Source of the DNA: Mucilaginibacter sp. PAMC 26640
GTDB taxonomy: Bacteria > Bacteroidota > Bacteroidia > Sphingobacteriales > Sphingobacteriaceae
DNA: 64,000 nucleotides
NCBI GenBank assembly: GCA_001596135.1
Contig: CP014773.1
Location: 4,030,001 to 4,094,000 of the forward strand
Direction: 5' to 3'
Part shown: one piece after another, positions 17,657 to 27,417 of the stretch
Layout: every line of letters begins with the position of its first letter
Numbering within the stretch: the first letter of the stretch is position 1
Program-made: the position numbers and the translations under genes
Notes under the pieces: model-generated
Seen by the model: the letters and a program-made list of their open reading frames with translations, nothing else
What the model was told of the DNA's origin: nothing
Databases searched by the model: none

Positions 17657-20600
17657 TCAGCGGGTATTTCCGGTTGCTTTGTAATAACCAGCCACTGCGG
17701 TGAGGTATTCAAAAACACTTTGAGTGTAGTCGTTATCGGCCTCTACCACCCTCAGTTCGGCATCTGCAATCTCAACGTATTTGGCAAAACCCTTTTGCCA
17801 TCTGGCCCGGACAAATGCAAGCGCCTGTTCACGAGCACAACGGATATTTTGCTGGCCTTTCATTTTTTCGCTATTTTCTATAATTGCCAGGCGGTTATTC
17901 CGAATTTGGAGCTTGGCCTGATTTTCCATCAGCCTTCGTTCGGTTGTCATCTGTTCCAGCGCTAGCCTGCTTTGCTTTACTCTGGCATCAGTACGAAAAC
18001 CGGTAAAAATAGGGATGCTTAATTGTATGCCTATATAAAAGCTATTCGGCACATTGTAATGATCAAATTTGAAATTATCCGACTGCGCCTGCAGCGTGTA
18101 CTGGCTAACAAACGCCAGTGAGGGCAGGTATTTTGACTGCTCATTTTTAACCTGTTGGCTGGCAATCTGTATTTTCCAGTCACGCAGATACAAATCCGGG
18201 CGTATACCGTTTTTTAACGTATCAACATTTACGTTTTGTTGCCCGCCTAATAAGTTTACACCGATAGTATCGGTCAATGCCAATTCTTGATCCAGCGATA
18301 CATTTAACAGACTTTTCAGATAATTTTCAGATTGTTTAATCGCAGTTTGAGCCTTGTTGCAATTAATCTTCATCAGTTCTAAATTGCTCCATGCATTCAG
18401 GGTATCTGCTTTATTGGCATAACCCTTGCTAAATAATAAACGGCTATCAGTAAGATTGCGTTGCGAACGATTGAAGGCAGCATTTGTCAATACCTGGTTT
18501 TGACCAGCGATTAAGCTGTTAAAATAAGCTTTCCTGATCTCATCTGCCAGTTCCCAACGGCTTAGCGCTGCATTGGCATCGTTTAGTCCCATGTTTAGTT
18601 TTGCCGAATGAACATTGCCGGCAACTTCCTGGTTAAAGATTGGCATCCTGACATTAAGGTTACCCGTATAAGCATTTTTGGAAGAAGCGGGTATAGCCTG
18701 TAAACTACCAATATCATAAGTAATCTGCGACGCAGCATTAATGCCGAATGTTGGGAGAAAGAATACAGCCGGCTTAATATTCCTCAGATAATCTACAGTG
18801 ATTTCAACCTGCGGATATTGATAGGATTGAGCTTCTTTTAGGCTGAATTTTGCTTTTTGAGCGTCGAGTTCTGCCAGCTTAATCTGCTGATTGGCACTTA
18901 AGCCAATGCTAACTGCCTGCTTTAAGGACAGCGGCATTTTGTGTTGTGCACAGGCGGTGCCCACGCAACTTATACTAATGATAAGGGTAATAAAAATGCT
19001 GAGCGTAGTTACTGCCTTTTTTTTCATTAACTGCCTTTTCAAAAAGTTACTAAGGCTGGCTTTTAATTTAAACATGGTGCTGTAGACCACCGGTACAACC
19101 ACCAGTGTTAAAAACATACTGCTGCTCAGGCCGCCGATTAACACCCAGGCCAGCCCACTACTGAATGCGGAAGACCCGCCTTTGGCCACTGCCAAAGGCA
19201 ACATGCCAATTACCATAGCAAGCGTGGTCATCAATATTGGCCGCAACCTGGCCTTGCCTGCCTCTATAAGTGCGTGGCTAACGCTACGACCGTCGACTGC
19301 GCCATTTAAAACATCGTTAGTTTTGTCCACCAGTAAAATACCGTTTTTAACTACCAATCCCATCATCATTATAAGACCGAAAATTGAAAATACATTCATG
19401 GATTTGGCGGTGAGCGCCAATGCCATTAATGCACCGGAGATAGCCAGCGGAATAGAAAAAAGGATCACAAACGGAAATAGCCAGTTATTGTACAGGGTCA
19501 CCATGATCAGGTAGATGAGCGCGAAAGATACCAGCAGAGCTAACCCCAAATCATTGAAAGCATCTCCTTGCTGTTCCAGATCGCCTTCGTAGATCACCTG
19601 CACGCTTTTACTCAAGCCAATTTTTTCGATTTTTTTTTTGATATCTTCGCCAACATCGCCAACGGGCCTTCCGGAAACCTGTGCCAATAAAGTGACGCTA
19701 GGTTGCTTATTACGGCGTTCAAGCCCTGACGGCCCTGACTGCTGAACCATTTTGGCAAACTGATTGAAATAGACCAATTGGTTATCTGCATTGATGAAAG
19801 TAAGTTTCATCAGCTGATCAGTTTGTTTACGGTCATGAACATCCAGCTGTATCCGGGTATCGGTTTCCTTATCCTGGTTCCGAAACTTCAATTGATCATT
19901 TCCATAAATCGCCAGCCGCAAAGCATTTCCAACGACTTCGGTATTTAACCCAAGTTTGGCCATTTTATCCCGGTCTGCAAGCAACTTTATTTCCGGCGTA
20001 CCTAATTCAGATGATAACCTTGGGCTAACCAAACCACTTACACTACGAATATGGCCGAGAACAACTGCTGCTGCTGCGTTTACGCTATCCCGGTTGGTTC
20101 CGGTAATTAGTAACTGTACCGGTGCTTCATTGGCACCAAATAAACCAATTGGAGAAACCCTGCTTTTTACACCTGCTACCTGTATAGATAAGGCTTTCAG
20201 CTCTCTGGATAGTTGTGACAGGCTTTTCTTTCTTTCTGTTTCGGGTATCAGAGATATATTGATGGTGGCGAGGTTCGAACTGTATTTTTCATTAAAGCCA
20301 TCATTTTGGTAACCGGTATTGGAAAAAACCTTCGTGATTTCAGGCACTGATTTTAATTTATTTTCAATGATCCTAATGGTAGAATCTGTTTCCGCTAGTT
20401 TAGTCCCCGGCTGCAGATCAACGAATAGAGATAACTCTCCTTTATCTGCCGCTGGCAGAAATTCAGTGCCGACGGTATCGGAAGTCAGCAATAACAGCGA
20501 GCTGCCAAAAATGGTGAATGCAATTATACCGATGACGACTTTATGGCTGAGACTCCATCGTAGTAGTTGACCATATCCTTCGGTGAGGCTGTGCATTACC

Positions 20601-22129
20601 GACTCAAACCAATGGCCGGCCTTTCCAAAGATCGTTTTTGAGCTCAAATGCTCCAGCCTGGCAAAACGCGATGCGATCATGGGTGTCAGCGTGAAGGAAA
20701 CAAAAAGGCTGGACAGCGTAGATATGACAATCACTAATGAAAATTCTTTTATTAAGCTACCTACAAGTCCGGGAACCAATGCCATGGGCAAGAATACGAC
20801 TACGTTTACTAACGTGATCGATAGCGCGGCAAAACCGATCTCGTTCCGACCATCCAGCGCTGCATCCCGCTTATCTTTTCCTTTTTCTAGGTGATGATAA
20901 ATATTCTCCAGCACCACTATGGAATCATCAACCAGCACACCAATCACTAGGCTCATGGCCAATAGAGTCATCAGGTTAAGCGAATAATCCAACGCATACA
21001 TCATAATGAAGGCGCTGAATAAAGAAGCCGGTATGGAAACCATAATGATTAGTGAATTACGGATGCTGTGTAAAAAGACCAGCATAACCAATGCTACCAG
21101 AAGTATGGCAATAGCAAGGTCATCATAAACCTGGTGGGCGGCTTTCAGTGTAAATTCCGAACTATCCTGAGCCACGTTAAATTTGATTTTTTGTGCTGCA
21201 TACTCCTGTTCTAACTGTTGCAGTTCTTCCCTTACTACCTTGGTTACTTCTGCTGCATTTGCGCCGTTTGTTTTATTGATAAATAGCGCTATAGATGTTT
21301 GCCCATTAAGGCGACTGCTGATCTCTTCGTCCTTTTGGCTGATCTGCACTGTGGCAACGTCTTTTATACTCAGGTTACTGCCATCGGGAAAGGTTTTTAT
21401 TCTTAAGTTGCTAACCTGGGAGGTATCCGTTAACTTTCCACTCAACTTAACGCCGAACTGCGCATCCTTGTCTTTTATTATACCAACAGGGTAATCGGTA
21501 TTGGCTTTGCGGATCGTTTCGAATACATCGGTGATCGATAACCCGTTGCTGATCAGTTTATCCTGTTTGATCAGCACTTTAATTTCTTTAGGGGTGCCGC
21601 CCAGTATCTTGACTTTCCCTACGCCTTTTATCTGCGCCAGCCTTGGTCTAAGCCGGTTATTCACCAGCTCGTATAATTCGGAAGAGGAAACTGATGCAGT
21701 TACGGCCAGTTTTAATACCGGCAGGTCATTTACATTAAATTTCTCCAGAACGGGTGCTTTAATACCTTCAGGGAAATCTGCCAGGGTACTATTTACAGAC
21801 CGCTGCACTTCTTGCATCGCTTGATCAGGGTTGGCATCAGCCAAAAATTCAATAGATACCACGGAAAGATTATTCGCCGACAATGAATTTACCTTTTTAC
21901 TTTTACTTACGCCCGAAACGGCATCCTCAATTTTTTTGGTAATACTGTTCTCCACATCTTCTGGCGAAGCGCCGGGGTAGGCTGTAATAACCGAAATGGT
22001 TGGCGTGGCCAAGTTGGGCAACAGTTCATATTTTAAATTCTGATAGCTGATGATGCTTAAACCACCAAGAATAAGAAAGAATACGATAAATAAGATCGGC
22101 CTTTTGATGGCCAGTCCGGTAATACTCAT
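17657..22129 (-). CDS. RND efflux pump fused to a TolC-type channel
   Basis: A 1490-aa fusion. Residues 1-1034 are a complete HAE1-type RND permease with 12 membrane segments, the TM4 proton-relay pair in GVLVDDSIVVLENI and the TM10 lysine in GLVVKNGILLVDK. Residues 1035-1490 are a complete TolC/OEP channel whose own N-terminus, MKKKAVTTLSIFITLIISIS, is a typical signal peptide ending near CAQ. The two together with the preceding adaptor form a tripartite pump across both membranes. Either the polyprotein is cut by signal peptidase, or the internal ATG at 19027 is also used. Substrate unknown; the RND part is of the drug/hydrophobe type rather than the metal type. Confidence 0.93.
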   Translation of the reverse strand: MSITGLAIKRPILFIVFFLILGGLSIISYQNLKYELLPNLATPTISVITAYPGASPEDVENSITKKIEDAVSGVSKSKKVNSLSANNLSVVSIEFLADANPDQAMQEVQRSVNSTLADFPEGIKAPVLEKFNVNDLPVLKLAVTASVSSSELYELVNNRLRPRLAQIKGVGKVKILGGTPKEIKVLIKQDKLISNGLSITDVFETIRKANTDYPVGIIKDKDAQFGVKLSGKLTDTSQVSNLRIKTFPDGSNLSIKDVATVQISQKDEEISSRLNGQTSIALFINKTNGANAAEVTKVVREELQQLEQEYAAQKIKFNVAQDSSEFTLKAAHQVYDDLAIAILLVALVMLVFLHSIRNSLIIMVSIPASLFSAFIMMYALDYSLNLMTLLAMSLVIGVLVDDSIVVLENIYHHLEKGKDKRDAALDGRNEIGFAALSITLVNVVVFLPMALVPGLVGSLIKEFSLVIVISTLSSLFVSFTLTPMIASRFARLEHLSSKTIFGKAGHWFESVMHSLTEGYGQLLRWSLSHKVVIGIIAFTIFGSSLLLLTSDTVGTEFLPAADKGELSLFVDLQPGTKLAETDSTIRIIENKLKSVPEITKVFSNTGYQNDGFNEKYSSNLATINISLIPETERKKSLSQLSRELKALSIQVAGVKSRVSPIGLFGANEAPVQLLITGTNRDSVNAAAAVVLGHIRSVSGLVSPRLSSELGTPEIKLLADRDKMAKLGLNTEVVGNALRLAIYGNDQLKFRNQDKETDTRIQLDVHDRKQTDQLMKLTFINADNQLVYFNQFAKMVQQSGPSGLERRNKQPSVTLLAQVSGRPVGDVGEDIKKKIEKIGLSKSVQVIYEGDLEQQGDAFNDLGLALLVSFALIYLIMVTLYNNWLFPFVILFSIPLAISGALMALALTAKSMNVFSIFGLIMMMGLVVKNGILLVDKTNDVLNGAVDGRSVSHALIEAGKARLRPILMTTLAMVIGMLPLAVAKGGSSAFSSGLAWVLIGGLSSSMFLTLVVVPVVYSTMFKLKASLSNFLKRQLMKKKAVTTLSIFITLIISISCVGTACAQHKMPLSLKQAVSIGLSANQQIKLAELDAQKAKFSLKEAQSYQYPQVEITVDYLRNIKPAVFFLPTFGINAASQITYDIGSLQAIPASSKNAYTGNLNVRMPIFNQEVAGNVHSAKLNMGLNDANAALSRWELADEIRKAYFNSLIAGQNQVLTNAAFNRSQRNLTDSRLLFSKGYANKADTLNAWSNLELMKINCNKAQTAIKQSENYLKSLLNVSLDQELALTDTIGVNLLGGQQNVNVDTLKNGIRPDLYLRDWKIQIASQQVKNEQSKYLPSLAFVSQYTLQAQSDNFKFDHYNVPNSFYIGIQLSIPIFTGFRTDARVKQSRLALEQMTTERRLMENQAKLQIRNNRLAIIENSEKMKGQQNIRCAREQALAFVRARWQKGFAKYVEIADAELRVVEADNDYTQSVFEYLTAVAGYYKATGNTR

Positions 22130-22167
22130 AAAAATAGATTTGGAGTGATTTTAGAGTGATGAACTGC

Positions 22168-23259
22168 CTAGTTATTAATGGTAAGCGTTTGTAGTTTCTT
22201 ACCTGGCTCTACATTCAAAAGGCCCGTTGTCATTACGGTATCCCCTACCTTTAAGCCGCTTGATACCGACAGGAAATTGTCGAATTCTTTCCCCAATACA
22301 ATGGGTGTGAGGACGGGGTGACGTGAACGGTGGATCAAGTAAACAGCACTTTGTCCTTTATTATTTGTTAATGCACTGCGGGGTATAACTAGCGCATTTG
22401 AGCGTTTATCTCCCTGAAAGGTTACGGTCACATTCATTCCGGATAAAAGCTTGCTAGCCTTGTTGTTTACAACCCTGATTTCCACCGGGAAAGTTTTGGC
22501 GGAAGACGCAACAGGGATGATAGCCGATATTTTACCTCTAAAAGTAATATCCGGGTAGGCATCAGCCTTTACCATTGCGGTATCGCCGTTTTTTAAATGA
22601 GCAATTTCATTTTCCTGAACAAAAACGTTAACTACAACATTATTCAGACAGGCCATTGTGCCCAGGGTAATGCCGGACGTAACATATTCGCCCTGGTTTA
22701 TTTTCTTATCTATCACCGTTCCGGTTTCAGGAGCCAGTATTAATGTTTGCTCAACCTGCTTTTTACTGATGTTGCGTTGAAACCCGGCATTCTGCATCAG
22801 CAGCCTGGCATTCTCTACTTCCATCCCGGAAGCATTTCCTGACTCCTGGAGTTCTTTTAATTTTAGATAGTCCGCTTTAGCTTTGGTGTAGAAATGCTCA
22901 TTGATCTGATTGCCCGAAGCACGGGTTGATGGATCAACTCTGACCAAAATGGCACCTTTGGTTACCACGAGACCCTTTTCAATAGCAGAGTAGATTACTT
23001 TACCGTCAGTTTCCGACGTTAATGTGATGGTTTTTCCAGCTTCTACGGCCCCTCTATAAGTAAATGCGTCTGAAAAATGCATTTCTTTAACTAAAGCAGC
23101 GTGGGCTGCGTAACCTACCGGTTGTAGCTCTTGAATGATTTCGTTTTGGACAGCCTCCTTATTGTTGTTTAAACGGCTGATTATTGCCACTGTTGCAAGG
23201 AGCAACAGTCCTGATGAGATTATTTTTGGGTAGTGCTTTTTGAACATTTCCTCGAACAT
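22168..23259 (-). CDS. RND efflux periplasmic adaptor (MFP)
   Basis: A 363-aa membrane-fusion protein. ATG at 23259 is chosen; the longer frame begins with TTG. It has an N-terminal membrane anchor (ISSGLLLLATVAII), a short helical hairpin and a lipoyl/barrel-sandwich domain (GTVIDKKINQGEYVTSG), then the beta-barrel domain. First gene of the operon, 38 bp before the RND-TolC fusion, with which it forms the pump. Confidence 0.93.
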   Translation of the reverse strand: MFEEMFKKHYPKIISSGLLLLATVAIISRLNNNKEAVQNEIIQELQPVGYAAHAALVKEMHFSDAFTYRGAVEAGKTITLTSETDGKVIYSAIEKGLVVTKGAILVRVDPSTRASGNQINEHFYTKAKADYLKLKELQESGNASGMEVENARLLMQNAGFQRNISKKQVEQTLILAPETGTVIDKKINQGEYVTSGITLGTMACLNNVVVNVFVQENEIAHLKNGDTAMVKADAYPDITFRGKISAIIPVASSAKTFPVEIRVVNNKASKLLSGMNVTVTFQGDKRSNALVIPRSALTNNKGQSAVYLIHRSRHPVLTPIVLGKEFDNFLSVSSGLKVGDTVMTTGLLNVEPGKKLQTLTINN

Positions 23260-24276
23260 ATTGCAATGATTATAATGCAAAAATGCAGCTGCCCACCCGG
23301 CTATTAATTTTCAACTGACTGAGTTGACGAAAATGGCAACCGAAGTTTCAAAAACTGGGAATGATCGAAACGCAGGCGATCCGGCAATTAGAATATAATT
23401 AGAAATGACGAAGGATGACTAGAATTGGTTTTTCGACAGCATAAGAATTCAAATGGCGACTTGGAATTTGCCAAAACTTGAAATAAGGCATAAAAAAAGC
23501 CCTTTTACTACTGTAAAAAGGCTTCTTATAAGGGGGTGGATAACGGTGCAAAATCCGCACCTTTTTGTGGAAGAATTAATTGAAATAGGCGGTTTTTCTA
23601 AAATGCTAAGGATCGAAGAGCAAATATGAATCATCAATTGATTTTGCAACTAAATCATCAGTGAAAAATAATTATATATGTGGAGAATAAATAGAATAAT
23701 CCTTTACGGTCTGAAGATTGATTGATTTCTTACGAAAATCCTATTGGCGGAGTTATAATATCTGACACTGCATCTATTGAATATCAGTAATATAATTTCA
23801 ACCGTGTCGAATATCGCGTTCTCAATACGCGGAGTTTCGTCGTGACTAGCTTCAAGGTTAGTTTAAACACGATCTGCCTTGTCTAATATTTTTTGTATTC
23901 AAGGGCAATAGTTATCGTCCGTTCTTTTTTAAAATCGGAGTTCGGTTTAAGCGGCTAAAAGTAATTGCTTGTCATAGTTTCAAAAACGAAATTTAGGGAA
24001 GGTTTTTAGGGAAGAAATGATAAGCGGAAATAGCGCCCATCGTGTTCATTAGAAAGTTTCCAACGGAACAGTGCCTGGTATTAAGACCAATAATTTATCA
24101 GTGTATCGACTGACCCATATATTTCCGTTGGACGCACTGTCTCGTAATTGATCGAAGTTAAGGCCGTCAACGTGTTCTCATACAAAAGAATGTTACGGTA
24201 GGGGCTGTTTGGAGGATCGGGTGCCAGCCTAAAATTGCTAAGACTTCCAGCAATCTACTGCAGCGTCATATCAAAC
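23260..24276. other. Gene-poor stretch between pump operon and IS630 element
   Basis: About 1 kb with no convincing gene. It holds an intrinsic terminator at 23497-23524 pointing left with no gene feeding it, and a 10-bp inverted repeat (TCCAACGGAA at 24059-24068 against TTCCGTTGGA at 24123-24132) without a T-tract. Probably a region where genes were lost before or during IS insertion. Confidence 0.4.
23497..23524 (-). terminator. Orphan rho-independent terminator
   Basis: Stem AAGCCCTTTTAC/GTAAAAAGGCTT (one mismatch) with a 4-nt loop, followed on the minus strand by seven T residues. No minus-strand gene lies within 700 bp upstream, so the gene it served appears lost. Confidence 0.65.
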
Positions 24277-24278
24277 TA

Positions 24279-25475
24279 GTGTTATGTTAATCGTGTAATG
24301 ACGGATAAAGCCTTTTCAGTTTTATGCGCGCATCTTTATTTTTGAACTGCCAGTTAATTTTGCTGTTCTTATTATTTCTGTTGTCTTGCCAAGCCGCTAC
24401 CTCTTCGGTGATTTCTTGCATTGTTGAAATATGCCTGTTTAAGCATTGCCTATTCAATACATGCAATTCTATCTCGGCCATATTGAGCCAGCTTCCATGC
24501 TTGGGCGTATAAACAAACTCAAACCTATCCCATAGCCTTTTGGCTTCGGCTGGTTCAAATGTCTCATAAAATGCAGAGGCCGAATGGGTTTTAAAATTGT
24601 CCATTACTAAAGTTATTTTTTCGCCGCCGGGTAGCATTCATCTGCTATTCTTTTTACGAATAAAGCCCAGTCTTTTTTGGTTTTAAATACCGTAACTCCT
24701 ACAAAGCGATTGCCCTTCAACGGTTCGTTGGCCATAAATATATTGACTACCCCATGCCTTATATACTCGTAATCTACTCTTGCCTCCTGGCCAGGCTTCA
24801 TGGCTTGTGAGGGTTGCCCTTCTTCTATCAACTATTTTGGCGACTCATCCATGCATACAACCGGAAAATCCTCACCATAAGGCTTTTTGTATATATCCAA
24901 TACCCGTTCCATATTGGCTACAAATTCGCTGCTTTTTTCCGGCGGTATTACCCATCCCTTCACTTTCCAAGGCTTAAGTTCGTTTTTTTAAGCACGCTTC
25001 TTACAGTCACATGCGAAATGCTTTCTACATATTCCAACTCCACCATCTTATCGGCAAGTAACCTTAATGTCCATTTAGCAAACCCCTTAGGCGGCTCACT
25101 GCAACATAAAGCTACCAGTTTAGCTTCTACATCGCCATCTGATTTTGTTTCATAAACCCGGCTGGTGGGCCGACGATCTCAAACACCTTTAAAACCCTCT
25201 TCAATAAACTTTTTCTTCACCCGGTCTATCGTTCGCATCCCTACTTTCAGAACTTTACTGATCTGTTCATTGTTTATCTTCTCCGCATATTCCCCTTCAT
25301 CACAATTCAGAAGTACATAGGCTGTCCGGAATGTTTGATAACTATGGGAGCCTTTGTTGATTATTGAGTATAACTCTCCAACCTCTTCTTTGGTAAGTTT
25401 ATCGTATAGCGTATCATCTGTAAATCGTTTTACAAATATATACTTTTATACGTCATATTATATTTAACTCAACAC
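24279..25475 (-). mobile_element. Decayed IS630-family insertion sequence
   Basis: 1197 bp. The ends are imperfect inverted repeats starting GTGTT: GTGTTATGTTAATCG at 24279 and, read inwards on the other strand from 25475, GTGTTGAGTTAAATA; both then reach ATGACG. The element is flanked by TA at 24277-24278 and 25476-25477, the TA target duplication typical of the family. It encloses a broken transposase gene. Confidence 0.85.
24287..25445 (-). pseudogene. IS630-family transposase, broken
   Basis: A DDE transposase that can be read through by hand. The N-terminal helix-turn-helix part (DDTLYDKLTKEEVGELYS) is stopped by TGA at 25179-25181; the frame resumes, meets a run of seven A near 24990 where a -1 shift restores NELKPWKVKGWV, meets TAG at 24832-24834 after VVCMDESPK, and needs another -1 shift at a run of six A near 24618 to reach ITLVMDNFKTHS, the second catalytic motif. 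The C-terminal catalytic Glu region is GSWLNMAEIE. No start codon is seen. Two nonsense codons mean it is dead even if the A-runs are natural frameshift sites. Confidence 0.88.
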
Positions 25476-25602
25476 TAGATAACCGGGACAGTCTTTCTGG
25501 AATTAGGTATCGTGACTTCTATCGGCAGGTTCTTGTTTTTTAGGCCAAGTTCAACTTGGTCAGGGAATATTAATCGCGTATAAACTTCTGGGTAACGATA
25601 TT

Positions 25603-25929
25603 TTAGTATTCCAAACGCCTTACCGTAAAAAAAATATTCAACAAGCTTTTTGCACTATTATCAGCAACAAAAATGTAAACGCCATCGTAATTATAAATTT
25701 CCAGATCCTTGTTTAGGAAAGGAAGATCCTTTACAAAATATATTGAGTCAGGAAACGAAACATTCAATGGGTTTTTACGCCCAATGAATTTCAACTTTCC
25801 AACGTTGATGGGAATTTCAGTCTGGCCAAGCATTGGCTGTTTTACAAGAGATTTGATCCTTTCATCAATTTGATCAACCGTGAGGTTGGCCTGATTAAAG
25901 TCATTTGTAGTTTTTTTTGTTCGTTGGGG
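25603..25929 (-). pseudogene. Fragment of an unknown gene downstream of tolC
   Basis: An open frame of 108 codons closed upstream by TAA at 25930-25932 without an early start; the first ATG is at 25833 (MLGQTEIPINVGKLKFIGRK). The part before that ATG still looks coding (VDQIDERIKSLVKQP). This suggests a 5'-truncated gene, or a 76-aa protein using 25833. It lies 30 bp after the TolC gene on the same strand. No domain recognised; hydrophilic, alternating beta-like segments. Confidence 0.45.
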
Positions 25930-25959
25930 TTATTTTAAGGGCCATTATTTGCGCACTTT

Positions 25960-27417
25960 TTAGTCAGCAGCATCATAATTTATTTTTTTACCGCCTACAA
26001 AATCAAAGAGCGTTAGCCGCCGGATATGATAATAGGATTCCCAGAACAAACGGAGATTTTTGATAAAAGACCGTTTGGCCTCATCTTTTTCCGTTAATGC
26101 AATATGAAGGTCAGTAAGGCTGATCCGACCGATTAAAAATTGCTGTTCGGCCAATTCATAACGTTCGTTGGCGATACTATCGGCCTGTCTCGCTATTTGA
26201 ATATTGTCGCTGATCAATTCCGTATTTTGAACAAGGCTAACTATCTCTTGCACGATCGCAAGCTGTTCGAGTTCAACGTTGTATTGTTCTGTTTTTAAAT
26301 TTGACAGCGCGAGGTCGCGTTTACCTTTATTTCGCCCCCAGTCCACAATTGGAATGCTCAAATTCAGCGAGAGTTGTTGCTGGCCCTTAGAGGAACTGTA
26401 AATACCATATATGTCGGCGTCCGAGCCGCTTAACCCGAGAACCGCGCTTAGGGTTATCGAATAACGCTCCCTGTTGGCGCTTTCAAGGTTACTTTTTGCC
26501 TCGAGGATTCTCCTTTTGAAGGCAATAAACTCTTTCCTGTTCATTTTTGCCTCTGCTATGGCCTGATCCAGGGAAAGCCGCATAACCGGGAGGGTATCCG
26601 GAATCAGGAGATCGTTGAGCGCCGTATCCTTAATACCCGCATAAGTCTTCAACTTGTAGATGGCGGACTTAAAGTCGACGTTAGACTTTTGCAGATCCTG
26701 CTGTGAATTTAAGATCCGGAGTTTAAGCTGCAGGATTTTATCTTTGGTGGTCGTACCTAGGCTGACCCGTTTATTTTCGATCTCGTATAAGTGCTGGATG
26801 TTGAAGAGGTTTTTAACAGCGAGTTGCTTATTAACGGATGCTTCAACCGCGTCAAAAAAATAGGTCACCACATTATCAGAAAGGTTTTCCATTTCCTGCG
26901 TAAATGCCTTCCTTGACTCCTGTAATTTCAAAGGCTCGATCTGTTTTTGCCATTTGAACCGGTTATAGGCGAATAAGGGCTGGTTGACCATCAGGTTGTA
27001 GGGACTCCCACTGTATTGCCGGTAATGGTTTCCGAAATCATCAAACCTGGACAAGTTAGTTGTCAGTGAAATATCCGCTCCGGTCGCTAATACACTCTGA
27101 CTGAGCGTAGCTCCCAGGCTTGAATAATTTTGCCTGATCGGTATGAAACGGAATGAACCATCATCCTGAGATATTTTAGAGTATTCTTTCGAATAATTCG
27201 CCAGGCTCCCGGATATCACCACCTGCGGCTTCAGTGTGGCCTTGTAATTTTCGAAGGACAATGCCAACGCCTGTTTGTTACTACCCGCGAGTTTGGCGGA
27301 CGTGGAATGATGTATCGCAAGATCGATGATATTGGCAAGTGAATAACTCTTTTTTTCCTGGCCGTGAGCGCATAACGGGAACAGCAGTAAACATCTCCAA
27401 AGGTATTTTATGGTCAT
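25960..27417 (-). CDS. TolC-family outer-membrane channel
   Basis: A 485-aa outer-membrane efflux protein. ATG at 27417 gives the signal peptide MTIKYLWRCLLLFPLCAHGQ and overlaps the RND stop codon as ATGA, which is tight coupling. Two helical OEP repeats follow (about 25-240 and 260-480). With the adaptor at 30472-31554 and the RND gene between, it completes a tripartite exporter. Confidence 0.9.
   Translation of the reverse strand: MTIKYLWRCLLLFPLCAHGQEKKSYSLANIIDLAIHHSTSAKLAGSNKQALALSFENYKATLKPQVVISGSLANYSKEYSKISQDDGSFRFIPIRQNYSSLGATLSQSVLATGADISLTTNLSRFDDFGNHYRQYSGSPYNLMVNQPLFAYNRFKWQKQIEPLKLQESRKAFTQEMENLSDNVVTYFFDAVEASVNKQLAVKNLFNIQHLYEIENKRVSLGTTTKDKILQLKLRILNSQQDLQKSNVDFKSAIYKLKTYAGIKDTALNDLLIPDTLPVMRLSLDQAIAEAKMNRKEFIAFKRRILEAKSNLESANRERYSITLSAVLGLSGSDADIYGIYSSSKGQQQLSLNLSIPIVDWGRNKGKRDLALSNLKTEQYNVELEQLAIVQEIVSLVQNTELISDNIQIARQADSIANERYELAEQQFLIGRISLTDLHIALTEKDEAKRSFIKNLRLFWESYYHIRRLTLFDFVGGKKINYDAAD

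Noticed and set aside
20583-21824. Long plus-strand open frames opposite the RND-TolC gene
   Set aside because: Shadows of the coding strand; the minus frame carries the clear RND motifs.
23449-23649. 66-codon minus-strand frame
   Set aside because: Its coding part runs through the hairpin terminator; composition is not protein-like.
24059-24132. 10-bp inverted repeat TCCAACGGAA / TTCCGTTGGA
   Set aside because: 54-bp loop and no T-tract; not a terminator and no sign of a mobile element border.
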